From Styela clava (Eukaryota; Chordata; Ascidiacea; Stolidobranchia; Styelidae), in the NCBI RefSeq assembly GCF_964204865.1, contig NC_135262.1:9672001-9736000 (forward strand): a stretch of 64,000 nucleotides of DNA, read 5' to 3'. The position numbers and the translations under genes were made by a program. The notes below the pieces were generated by a model. It had not been told where the DNA came from. It searched no databases and saw only the letters and a list, made by a program, of their open reading frames with translations. Shown in pieces: positions 1-11,800 of this stretch; within the stretch, counting starts at the first letter, position 1, and every line of letters begins with the position of its first letter.

Positions 1-935
1 AATATTGCAACGCATACAAGTTAACAGAATTTGGTGAAATGGTCCTGCCTTTTGCCTTTCTTCAAAATCCCCCTTTTTCTAACTATTCTCTTCCACTCTG
101 GGGATGGCGAAAATTCAAATATCGATGGGACAATAAGCAGCTGATAATGGGTTATCTTCCCCTTTTCCTGAAAATAAATTAAACACTAATCATCATTTGA
201 CAGTGCCAAGTTTGTGTATCAGATCAGTAATAAATTACCTGCTAAGTAACAAAACAATCAGACAACACCTTCTGACCATTAATGAAGATTTCTTTCAATT
301 TAAAACGCAACTATGCCTACCAATGTGGGTAGTTTTCAGGATAGAATTTATCTGTGTTGGGATTTGGGGACATATTGCAAGGTGCAACATCGTACGATTA
401 CCATTCTATGTCGGGATTAGTTAGCCAGTTATTTGTTTTAGAAGCATATACTTGATGGACCTTTCCCCGACATCAAAACATCCGTATTCTCAACCAATCA
501 CAAGCGAGCAGATGTAAACAAACATTCTCCGCTGAAAAATCGCTCAGACAACTTTGGACGCGTTCCACACAGGTTGCTGGCTGTTTAGGCAGATCATTGT
601 CCCCTTTTTTTCGCTTTGTGTGTTCTTCACAGGGCTGCGAGAATTAGAAAGCTGTAATACTGTATGTTACTTGTTGCAAGTCTCGTTCACGAAATCTATA
701 TATCGATACTAAAAGGATGTACCCGTTGCAGGCACCTTACAGTTAAGGTACCGTACAGGTCAACCAACTGCTATTTCGAACCAAATAATACCGTAGTAGA
801 CAGTCATACCGGTACCGGTACTGATGCAATCAAGGTTACCGGTAGCCTACCGTATGTCAGTACGGAAGAATTCGCCTTCGATACAATGTTGCATTTTTAT
901 TAAACAGAATCTATTAGTGAATTATTTTCGTAACT
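1..935. other. non-coding upstream stretch
   Basis: No exon with both splice sites and family resemblance is visible. Around 450-470 there is a GGACCTTTCCCCGAC-type core whose reverse complement recurs near 7455, 8238 and 10355, so part of this stretch is probably dispersed repeat. From about 740 to 870 the sequence is unusually rich in the palindrome TACCGGTA and related GGTACC steps. Confidence 0.5.
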
Positions 936-1535
936 ATGTTTAATCGCTGCGCATATGGTATTTGCCGGTCTGACAACCTGTACGGTACCCCTGCCGTTCA
1001 AATGGAGTAAGATTTGTGCCTTTTCTGAAGCCACATATTGACCGCCAAAAAGCAATGAGGTGGATAAAGGAATGCCACAGGCCTCACAGTCGATTCAACC
1101 TAGGAAAAATCACCAGAAATACCTACGTGTGTACCAAGGTAGGCCAATATAAATATTGTTTTCGATACCTATGATATATTCAATATGGTAATTTTTATAT
1201 GAAATAAATTTTCATACAAGCAATGCGTTCCATCATGCATTTTCGTGGAGGCGATAGACCAAGTGATGAATACCTTGACCCTATATCCGATTCTTGTCGC
1301 CCAAAGCACCATCAAATAGTGAGGTAAGGATATCTTATACCATAATTTAACTTTGACTCATAACTTAACAGGATCTGTCACCAGATACTTCATTTGATAC
1401 AGAGACATGCGAATCTGACGAAAGTGAGAAAGGATTGTCAGGGATCCAACCAGATCTGCCCCCAGACTCTTCAGTTGAAACTACCTCAAGTGCCGCTAAT
1501 GAAAATGACAGTGCTTTGTCAGACAGCAGAAAAAT
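936..1535 (+). pseudogene. THAP-domain (C2CH zinc finger) gene fragment, frame broken
   Basis: Three exon-like blocks resemble the N-terminus of THAP proteins of the kind linked to DDE_Tnp_4 transposase-derived genes. Block 1 (936-1138) starts with ATG and gives CAYGIC followed by SDN; after a one-base frame change between about 976 and 1003 it gives RYP, then GVRFVPF, RWIKECHRPHS and NTYVCTK, ending at a GT donor. Block 2 (about 1238-1318 or 1323) gives HFRGG and then DEYLDPI, the usual continuation after VCSKHF, but no AG precedes it in the right phase. Block 3 (1372-1535) is acidic and Ser-rich and ends before GTAAGC. The C2CH ligands can all be seen (C, C, C, H) but not in one frame. The shift and missing acceptor suggest a pseudogene or sequence errors; no transposase core was found downstream. 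Confidence 0.55.
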
Positions 1536-2858
1536 GTAAGCAAGCATCATCATCATTTTATTTTGGTTCTCTGGCATAAAACAACACAAAAAGTCAACAT
1601 ACAAACAAAATGCAGAGAAAACTGGAAGTCGAGCATAACTTAAAATTGATTTCAAAAAGTAGGCGGCTACCTACAAGAAAACGAAATAATGAGAATAAAA
1701 GGGCACGAAAGAATTAACAAGATTCAGAATCGGGCACCATTTTAACGTAATTCAAAATGAGAAAACACATACTTCTTCCAGCATTGGTGTCATATTTGCT
1801 AACCGTAAAAATGATGAATAAAGAAGGAAAATTAATATTGAAGACTTGGGACTTCATGCAGAATTTTTTTCAATCTATTGGTGATAAAATGATGTTACTT
1901 TATGGAGGATGCTTCGCATGCAAGCCATGTCCGGTGTGACCCTGGTGATTGCAATATTATTTTTATGCGGACTGCAAAGTCACACAACGCTGCTTCTGAT
2001 ACCAGAAGTTGGCCCTGCACTTGGTAGTATCTGTGGTGTGTGATAAATATCCTTATTTTGTTAGGTTGTTTTGCTTTATCACTGTCATATAAATTACAAC
2101 TTGTTCATAATCCCTGATAACTTTAGAACCGAACCAAGTGGTGGGTGTTTGCCCATCTGACTATGGGCTGACTATATAACAATGAGGTAGTGCTCAGTGA
2201 GCGCAGTTCTCCCATATTATCAGGAGATGAAACCAGGCAGCTTGAATAAAATAACTCAGCAGTAAAATCTTTGTGATGCATTAAGTCTGTGAATGGAATT
2301 GTGAAATGAATTCAATTCTATTATTTTGACGTTCCATTGCTTCCATGGTTCTAGTTTGTTGTGCCTAAAAGCATATATCTGGTGTGTATTTTTATCCTAT
2401 ACAACACAATATCTGGAAAACTGTATAATTTGTAGTAATTTTCTTGGATTTTTTTTTCTTGCTTGTTCCTTCATCATATATTTTTTATAATCTGTTATAT
2501 TCTATTTCTACACTGAATTAATAAACTATATTGTAAAACCTATCAGATACCCGACTGTTTTTGGTTGAACCGATATGATTGGAACTCTGGCTCGATCTAA
2601 CTTTGTGGGCTTAGCACCAACTACAGACGACAAAACTGTTGGATCTATTTTGTTCCCTCCATATAGGTTGTTACCAATGCTGGGGAAGGCTTGTACATGC
2701 TTGGCTCGGCGGAAAATCTTTTATCCCCTCAATTTCATCTGTCGGATAGTCTTTTCAAACCATGTTCATCACTATAACATTATTGGTCTTGTAATTTTAT
2801 GTGGTATGTAATCAATCATAATATCTCAATAAACCTGTTGAATCTAATCTTTCGATAG
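1536..2858. other. no recognisable gene
   Basis: AT-rich DNA with short open frames at 1757-1939 and 2575-2811 that resemble no family I know and lack convincing splice context. It could be intron of the THAP-like locus if the exon candidates at 2859 and 4378 belong to it. Confidence 0.4.
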
Positions 2859-3059
2859 TATATTTGCACCCATCATACTGAGCTAATAAATCTGTGTTTC
2901 TATGATACGGCACCGTGCCTAGCATGTACAAATTGCACCAGAGACTTTCCAGCGACACCTCTTTTTGAAGATGATGTGGTGGCAGAGCCTCCTGAACTTA
3001 TCTATAGCACTTGGCTGAACTCCAGCGTTGAACCAGGATTGACGACTGAACCATCATGA
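2859..3059 (+). CDS. candidate terminal exon, unrecognised
   Basis: After a possible acceptor (CGATAG at 2853-2858) an open frame of 66 codons runs to TGA at 3057-3059. It holds a Cys cluster (APCLACTNC) followed by an acidic, Pro-rich tail (ATPLFEDDVVAEPPEL). Codon composition looks more protein-like than its surroundings. I do not recognise the family, and no partner exon in matching phase was established. It may be the 3' end of the THAP-like gene upstream. Confidence 0.3.
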   Translation, partial: YICTHHTELINLCFYDTAPCLACTNCTRDFPATPLFEDDVVAEPPELIYSTWLNSSVEPGLTTEPS

Positions 3060-4377
3060 ATGTATCTGAAAAAGTATTCATCTGTTCATAATTACAGATT
3101 GCTGTAGTTTGTGCAATTTTTCCAAAAATGTATTTAGAAGACTTTTTATACTGCCTCTGCATTTCATTTGTTTCTATACTAAACCCATCACTTTAGTCCT
3201 AACTTGGACGCTACCTATCTATTAGTCTATGAACCATGGGATACGGTACCGGTAGTAACGCAGGTCTCACAGTCCCTCTGACATTCTTCAACCATATAAG
3301 TTTAAATATCACCTTTCAATGAAAAGTTTTGTATCCTTCTCCAGCTGGTGGAAAGAAAAGTTCTTGGAGAACCACGTCATAGAAAAGTCATCTCTGAGTG
3401 ATTCCATTTTTGTATGTTAATGAAGCTTTTGGAACTACGTTTGGTACGGTAACGGCAATGTGAAGGCGGAATAACGTTAATAATAGATCACTAGACAATA
3501 TCTTATAACTTTAGAAGCACGAAAATACCGCCATCACCAATGAAATGCCATTCGAAGGCCTTTAAAACGAGCAATTTACCACTCTATCGCCCTACACAAG
3601 CCTGAATATTTGCAATGTTTGTCTGAGCAATGACATTAAACAACATGATGCGCAACTCCGGCATTTTTGTCCGAAGATCGTATTCGATAGCACGCTCCAA
3701 TGCACATACTTGACGATACGAAAACGAGCGGATGTGTGCTGCTTTCAAGGCGTAACACGAATGGTGTTCGTGCCTGCTTTGACAGTTGTTGTCGATTTTA
3801 ATGATATTTTTGAAAGTTGGGGTAAAAAAAAATCGGTAAAAGGTAAGGTGAATACTATTGTTGTATATCACACCCGGGCATCGCACTGTTAAGTACATGT
3901 GGGAAAGCCAGCCTTTATCAAATACTACGAAGTTATTAATTCAGTACGGTACGTAGTTGCCCATTTGCCGAAATTACATATTTACTTACCCCTTATGGTT
4001 TCAAATAGTTCATGCACCTCCAGTTAGATTTTTTTAATCAGTGAGGATATATACTCATTGTTGATTGCTGCTCATTGTAACATACTATTACGCATTCACT
4101 TTTATTTGCGTATTGAATCAAAGTGTTAACAAGTTCACCTAACATTTCACTCATACCGGTCTATATTGTATAGTCTGATTTCTCAAGTATTTGGAGCCAC
4201 GAATGCTTGTAATTTTCTGACTAAACCCTTTTATTAGTTGGTTTATATACCAAATTCAGTAAAATATTTTTTAAATAAAACATGAGATATTGGATTTATT
4301 AGCTTTTCCATTCTGAATCATATAGACTGCTTTATTTATTCTTAACGAAAATTAATAAATCTCCTCTCTTTCTTCAG
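3060..4377. other. no recognisable gene
   Basis: Non-coding AT-rich DNA. Overlapping open frames on both strands at 3584-3898 have no family resemblance. It contains one TACCGGTA palindrome at about 3247. Confidence 0.4.
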
Positions 4378-4587
4378 ATGTGAAAGTTGTGGACAACCTG
4401 TCTAAGCATTGTGAGACTCTTGCAGCACAAGAGGCAATAGCAGAAATAGTAAGTATATCAATCAAGAAATTAAGCAGACATAAAGCAAAACTTTCAACTA
4501 TTCGTCTAATCTCAATTTCCTATTATTTATTCACAGGACAACTATAGCAGACGGGGAGATATCAAAAGTCTGGCAACATATCAGTGA
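4378..4587 (+). CDS. candidate two-exon gene end, unrecognised
   Basis: A pyrimidine-rich acceptor (TCTTTCTTCAG) precedes a 71-nt open exon (4378-4448) reading VKVVDNLSKHCETLAAQEAI, followed by the canonical donor GTAAGT. The next acceptor (TTCACAG, ending 4536) opens a frame of 16 codons ending SLATYQ and TGA at 4585-4587. An alternative acceptor at the nearby TATAG would need a different phase. The splice signals are good but the product is not recognised. It may be the 3' end of the THAP-like locus or of a separate gene. Confidence 0.35.
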
Positions 4588-4963
4588 CAGTGTGATTCCA
4601 AGAAATATAATGCAATTGAAAATAGAAATTTGCAATAGAAAAACAACCTATGGAGGCATGCAAAGACATTTGACCCTCCGGTAGAGTTGTGTATGGCCCC
4701 CACAACCTGCAGGACTTGAGGAAAATAACTAAAAATTCCAAAGCGTAAGATTGTATAAGCGGTTTTATTTGTAAAAAGGCACAAAACACGCCAGACATAC
4801 TTAAAACAGCTTTGGAAATGAGGATTACGGGTACCTCACTGCACCTGTGTTATATTTGGTTCATCAACTTTTGGTAGTACTATAGAAGAAATTCCGGAAG
4901 GGGTATAATCATCATTCATGATAAAATACTATCATATATTTTTTGAACAACTTCAATCTAGAC
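4588..4963. other. non-coding spacer
   Basis: Short 3' flank of the candidate exon pair. Open frames on the minus strand at 4562-4798 lack splice or family support. Confidence 0.4.
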
Positions 4964-6134
4964 CAGGGATCTCAAACTCGCGGCCCCAGAGAACTTCCAG
5001 TGCGGCCCTCAAACGCTTAACAATAATTGTAATAGTATTTTGGAAGTTTTTTTTTTATCTAAATGTAATAGATTTTTCAAACCTTCTAAAGTGAAATTGA
5101 TTATTCACACAGAAAACAATTTACTGAAAGTAGTTTTGGAATATTAATTTTTTTTGTCCACATTTTGACCCAATTAAGAATACACATCAAGCTAGCAAAA
5201 GAATACTTGAATAAAACACTTGAGTAATTAAATTAAACGCAAAGTACATGAAGAAGGTGGCATTTTCGAAGAAAATGGGAGTTGTAACATTTCTGCTCTT
5301 CACAAAATTCTGAAGCACATTGTTTAATTTGTCATATTTCCATCAATACAATCAAAAAACACAATAAGCTCAGCAGTCAATATGACAAATTCGAAGACCA
5401 ACTTCGAACAGAAAATTTCCATGTGTTTGTATATTAATATAATTATACAACGACTTAGTTACTAAAAATCAATATCAATAATAATTCAAACAATCCTATG
5501 CCACGCAATGTAGTGCGAAATCTGTCATTTGTTTTTTTACTGATCTATACATGAAATGATAAAAGTAACTTTTTTGCATTACTGGAATTAATTAAACATT
5601 CGTAAAGATCCAGATAAACCCATGATCATGTGGCCTCGTTAGTTAGAGTTGGTACTATAAAATCATTTCAGACTGGCCTTAGTATGCTGGTGACACAAAA
5701 AAGATGCCAAACGCCAGGACAAATGTAATTATTAAAACATTGAGTTTATACTGTAGTATTTTTGTTAATTTTAGGTTCATATATTTAGATTAAGTTATTT
5801 TTAGTGTATGTATTATTCTTTCCTTATTCAAAGCTTGTTCAAAAATGATTTTGATGGTTGTACATAGAATTTTACGATTTTTTATAATAAATACTGTAAC
5901 TTGCAAATGTTGCAATAATAGTGGAATGCAAATATTAATATGTAATTGCATTTGAAATTGAAGAAAATAATAAAACTTAATCCAACTGTTTAGTTGCATC
6001 ACAATATATGTCACAAACTAAAACTATCTTAAAAATATCTTTTAAGTATACATTATCAAAAACTGTTTGCGGCTCTTTTTACAATTTTCAAAATGCAATG
6101 CGGCTGTCGAAAACCTATGAGTTTGACACCACTG
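4964..6134. mobile_element. hAT-like non-autonomous element, about 1.17 kb
   Basis: It begins CAGGGATCTCAAACTCGCGG and ends with the inverted partner (GAGTTTGACACCACTG), which are classic CAG...CTG terminal inverted repeats of hAT elements. Flanks share ATCTA (ATCTAGAC on the left, ATCTATTC on the right), a partly decayed 8-bp target duplication. The interior is AT-rich with no transposase frame, so this is a MITE or an internally degraded copy. Confidence 0.7.
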
Positions 6135-8812
6135 ATCTATTCTAGACGATTCAAGCATTGCTTTGGGAAATTATATCACTTCAATTAAATTGAAATAATC
6201 TCGCTATATTAAATACAAAATCGTTGCTATCATAAAGGTAAACCAATTCAGCCACTCGAAATATATTGGCCTTCACAAAGCAATGGAGGCAAAATTGAGA
6301 GTTCATGAGCTATGAACATTTGTTCTTTTCTTTGTCTTGAACTTTCCATACTCCACAGCCCCTATTAATTTTTTTTAATTTTAATTACCATGTGATGGTC
6401 ATACATATCTTTAACTTGTATTTTCTGTCATGATGTATTATCTCAATGTGCCAAACTATTAATTAGTGTGCATATTTTGCTTCCAGTTGACATAAATGTA
6501 TTGTCATGTTTATTACCTCAGCTTGGAGTATTGACAAGAAAAAGGTGCCAGTAAATTAGGTAAAAAAATTTTCAACTCATTGTTATAATCAGAATTCACA
6601 ATCAATAGGAATTATAAACAGCCAACAATCAGTGAGAATTATATGCGAAATCCCTCAGAATAAATTTGTCTAAAATCGGAGGAAGGCAAAAAATATAGGT
6701 AGTTTCCATCCACACAAGCATTTCAAGAAGACTTGCTCGAGCCAAACTAAATGAGCATCGTCAGGTGATCGGTAAGGCTGCAAGTTGAATTCAGCCCTGC
6801 AACCTCCTGCATAGAAGATAATATTAATTAGTGGGCTATGAGCTAAATTCCTAAATTTAAACAAACCTATCTACGATGCATTATGTACCAGCAATGTTAC
6901 CTACGATTAACTGAATATGTAATATGTCTAATAAATTCACCTACAAAAGCAAGTTCGATAGGTGCAAACTTTGTGTTATGGAATTGTATCGCAGCACAGT
7001 TTTGTATGACACCCTCTTTAAATGAAATTTCAATGATTAAGCGCAAACATTAAAATTACTAACTTTGAACTTTGTCATTATCTGCAAAATGTTCCACACA
7101 AATCTTTCCGCTATCGCGTTTGTAATCTTCTCTGATAAAAAAAAAACGTCTATGATGTCCAGAATTGCTCTTTACAGCTTGCCTGTTATTCCAGCTTTCC
7201 AAGTAAGCAAAACGTCTTAGATATAGAGATTATTTTGTTTCGTTACAGGCGCAAAAAGGCAAGTACTACACGTAAAAAAGACGCCGAGTAGCAAAAGCGA
7301 GCGGAAAACGGACGGGAAAGGCGACGAGAAATATGTGCATTGGAGCGTATCATGAAATACAATGTTTTGCCTGTAGTCTTACGGAGTGACGTCAGAGTTG
7401 CCTATCATGTTGTTTAATGTCATTGGTCTGAGCGAGCAAAATCAAAACAATAAAGGTCAAAGGTCGGGGAAAGGTCCATGGCGGGGGATGTCGTAATCGA
7501 CCAGCGGTCGTGTGAACCACCCTCAGTGGGAGGAGAGCTGCAATCCCCTCGCACATAACTATCCCCGCATGGGATTGAAACCTGTGAAACTCGCAGGGGG
7601 ATCAGAGATGCAGTGGCGAGCGTATTCTTAGATGGAGAATTCAATTGAATTCTGGTTATTTTTTGCATTAGCACTGGCGTTAAACTTTAGTTATCTATTC
7701 AACTTTTCGCACTTACTGATAGATTACCTGCTAACTAGGAAAACAATACCTTATGGCAATTATTGATTATTACTTTACACGAGTCAAGTTTGCAAGTAGG
7801 CCTACGCCTAGGCCTACCAATAACAGTAGTTTGTCATCTGCTTTCCATTGAAATGAGGGAGCTTATGAATATTTAAAAATTCGATAACGGCACATGATGA
7901 CTCACCATCAACGAAGTGCCGTCCGCAAACAGTGAAACACAAGTGAGATGGCTTCTGGACTTGACACCAAGCAGTCCTGCCAATAGATAATATCCACATT
8001 GCGCGACGTTCCGGATCTTTTGAAAACAGTGGAATATAACTGAAGATCCATTCCGTTGTCTATACTATACGCTCAGCCAACGGAACAATACGAAATAACC
8101 ATTTTCAACAGCCAAACAAAACGGGAACGTATAATCCGACTTGCAACTGACAGGAGCCAAATGGACGTTTTTGTTTTATTGCCGTCCAGTAACAAAGTCA
8201 CGTGACCCGTGCAAGTCCTCTTTTCACGGGGTGAAAGGTCGGGGAAAGATTCAAAAATCGCTTTATTCGGTTACAATCATGGTGCTTTTACTTGACGGCA
8301 TCCGAATTCCGGAGACGGAGCCACAAAGTTCTGTGAACTTATTCAGCGCGTAGAAAGTCGCGCCTATTAGTCGTAGGTTTTTACACATTCCAAAAGGGGG
8401 GGGGGGAGGGGGGTTGACCCGCAGACCTGGTTCCTCGCAAACGCATCGGTAAACTTTTTTTTTCATCGGTGGATCAGATTGTTTTTTTCGAGGAAACCAA
8501 TGGCAGAATGGTGGTGGTTTTAGGTTGCGCTTCTTTTTAGTTTAATGCGCAACTTCGTTTTACAGTATTTTCACCCATATTGAGGGAGATTAGACGTTCC
8601 CCAAAGTAGGGGCTTCGATTTCTCGTTAAAACAGAATTCTCTGAAACTCTCGATCTGTACTCGTATACCGGGTAGTGTCTGAGTGTGCCCATTGGCCATT
8701 GCTGCATTGAGTTGATCTCACCTCAATAAGTGTGCCATACTGTCATAGTCATTACAGATCTGTTTTTATTGTCATACTGTAGTCCTTAATTTCATGAAAG
8801 CACAACTTCGTT
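6135..8812. other. long non-coding stretch upstream of ELOVL gene
   Basis: No gene is supported. From about 7420 to 7640 the DNA is GC-richer with a dispersed core (GGTCAAAGGTCGGGGAAAGG) that recurs near 8238 and, within a hAT element, near 10355. A second copy-like block near 7715-7760 (TTACCTGCTAA) resembles 233-250. These indicate an unclassified interspersed repeat. The last few hundred bases before 8813 should hold the ELOVL promoter, but no TATA or other box is clear. Confidence 0.4.
8396..8413 (+). repeat. G-run (possible G-quadruplex)
   Basis: An 18-base tract of G with a single A interruption lies about 400 bp upstream of the elongase start codon. It is striking in an AT-rich neighbourhood. 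It is also a likely site of length error in sequencing. Confidence 0.7.
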
Positions 8813-11800
8813 ATGGATCGGATACTTGAAGTATATAAGGATGCTATTTATGATAAAGCAGGTTCGTTTTATATTTGATATACCTCATTTCATTGCAGTA
8901 AATTATTATTTAGTTACCTTGGTTTTGGGAACTGAGAAATAATAATAAGTACAGAAGTATTCATAGATTTATTTACAGAAAATACTGCAGTACTGTGAGT
9001 GTGAACCCATGCAATGGTCTTTTAGGCAGCTCGGTTTCAGTGTTTAGAACTTTATACAGTCTGACAGTTATATTTTGCGCTTAAATTTCACAACATTGAA
9101 GTACTCCAGAACCAATACAGCAATATCTGAATATTCTAGATGCATGGATTGAGTGAAATACAGTTAAATAAAACGATGTGGCATAATGATCACATAAACC
9201 ATTCCCTATTGTAGTAATGTCTCAATGATAATGCATTGAGGGATATTCTCTACTACAGTACTATGTAATTCACTTGTAATCTCTACGTTCAAAATTGCCC
9301 TATATTTATTCCTAATAAGTCTTTAGAATTAACATAATATTATTATGCATTCAATTATCAAACTATCGATTTGAGATTGATACCTTTTTATATCCTTTTT
9401 TAGATCAAAGGACAGAATCTTGGTTTCTAGTAAGCAGTCCATGGCCTCCTGTCATAATATGCATTTCTTATATTCTTGTGTGTGCAAACTGCGACAAAAT
9501 TATGAAGAATTTTCAAGCAATGAGTCTTAGACCTATTCTTGTTGCATACAATTTTGGACTTGTGATTTTATCAGTCTACATGGTTTATGAGGTATGCCAG
9601 TCTGGATTTCATGGCCTTTTTGAACGAGAAATCGGGCGTGCAATCAGAAATTCCCGCGTGCAAATAAGAATTCCTGGCGTGCAATTATAGCTCACGACGT
9701 GCAAAACAACTGCACTCGCGTGCAACTGACTTTGTCATCAGATACCTCTCAATACATCCGCGTAAAATTACCGGTATCGGATAAAAAATACGTTGAATCA
9801 GAGAAAAAATGGACGTTTGACCTTTGACCCCAAACATTATTTCTACAGTTTGTCGCTAATTTTGAGAGTGTTTGTGCGACTTTGGATACCGGTACTGTTC
9901 AGTACATCCGCGTAAAATTATTGGATAAAAAATACGTTGAACCAGAGCAAAATGGACATACTTTGTCATTAATTTTAGTAGTGTTTTTACGTAGAATTAA
10001 TGGATAAAAAATACGTCAAATTAGAGCAAAATGGACGTTTGACCTTTGACCCCAAGCATTATTTTCATACTTTGTCACTAATTTTGGGAGTGTTTGAGCA
10101 ACTTTAGATACCGGTACTGTTCAGTACATTCGTGTAAAATTATTGTATAAAAAATACGCTGAATCAGAGCCGTACTTGGCCATTGGTGCGGAGGCGATCT
10201 TTTCGTCCATAACTATTCTCACGGGATTCCTATTTCCTATCCTTCAACACGATATGGATCTTTCCCCGAGCATCGACTTCCTTGTTTACTTCGTGACATT
10301 GGCCAATCAGCAAGATGCAAAAAAGGACGTAACAATGAGAGGAATTTTTCGCGGGTCAAAGGTTGGGGAAAGGTCCATGGTCTTTTTGCTTCGCAATATT
10401 TCGATCAGACCAAATCTTGCAGGCTAGTATTTGTCGACAATTGTGGAGTTATAATATTTTGGCATCTTTATATTACTGGATTATTGATTTTAAAACCATT
10501 TAAACCGATTTACATTGGTGAGCAATTGCAAATTTTCGGCGTGCAAAATTGATTTCGCTCGCGTGCATTTTTGCGGAGCGCTAGCGCCCTCGGGCGTGCA
10601 CCTGCCATGGAATCCAGTCTGGGAGGTATGTAGCATATCATAATGCAAATATACCCCTTTTTTTACATGAATATATACTAATACTCTTGCTTAGGCAAAA
10701 TAAGATAAGAGAAATTGTCTAATGAAATGATAGCTCCCCTATTTGTTACCAGACCAGGTAGTATATCTAAATAGGTCATTAATTGTCAGTTTTGTAATGA
10801 AAAGCAGTTGCAATTCTATTTCATATCATCTTCCTCTATTGGATTCAAGGCTGCAGTTCCAAACCTAGTCCAGAAGTCATTCTGTCATTAGTGTTGTGAT
10901 ATTATTTAATTTTCTAACAGTAATACAGGAGTCAGATGTCAACTGTATTGTTTGATTTATTTATTTAGAGCAAATAAGTGCTGAATGCTTGAACACTTCC
11001 AATTTCTGTTTTTTTTTTAGTTTCTGGTTACGAGCATCCTCTCAGGATACAGCGTGATATGTCAGCCAGTTGATTATTCGGACAATCCTTTAGCGATTCG
11101 TGTGAGTTTTTTATTGATTGCTCATATTAGAATACTAAAGATGTAACAGTATTTTATACTGTGCTTTGCAATTCTGTTATCAGTTGATTTAGGAAGCAGA
11201 TTTTCGCCTATTTTTGGCAGCTAAATATCTTACCATTTTACATATTATGTCATTAATAAGCCTATTGTCAAAAATATATAGCCTACAAGGCTACATGTAT
11301 TAATTGAAACATATACAACTTTTGAGCAATGTTTTTTATTAAATTCCAATGCTAACCTCATGCTACGTCACTTCCACAACAGCAGACAGTCAAGCTAAGT
11401 GACTCTGTGATGGTTAGGTCAATTTTCAGTGAATTTTCATAATCAGTATTGATGGCATGAAAAGGCCAAATTGCAATTGCAATCTTGTCACCTGACAAGG
11501 CATTCTTATATCAGAACATATAATTTCGATGATTATTATTAATTTTGTTTCAGATGGCCAAAGTATGCTGGTGGTATTTTTTCTCAAAGTACATAGAGCT
11601 TGCAGACACTATCTTCTTCATATTGAGAAAAAAATTTAATCAAGTTTCATTTCTGCATGTTTATCATCATGCAACTATGCTGATAAACTGGTGGCTAGCT
11701 ATTAAATATGTAGCTGGTGGAAATTGTAAGTTAAATTAATACCTTTTTTATCATCTTTCATTTTTTTTTTCTTCAATGTTGATATCCAAATAGTATCCCA

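Noticed and set aside
7500-7640. Possible tRNA-derived SINE (an internal block resembling a Pol III B box, GGGATTGAAACC)
   Set aside because: No complete A box, cloverleaf or poly-A tail could be made; kept only as an unclassified repeat.
9478-9690. 70-residue frame running from ELOVL exon 2 into the intron
   Set aside because: Only the part up to 9591 is exon; the rest reads into the transposon end.
10143-10427. 94-residue frame inside the intron-2 hAT element
   Set aside because: It overlaps repeat units and a dispersed core, lacks transposase motifs, and has no partner frames.
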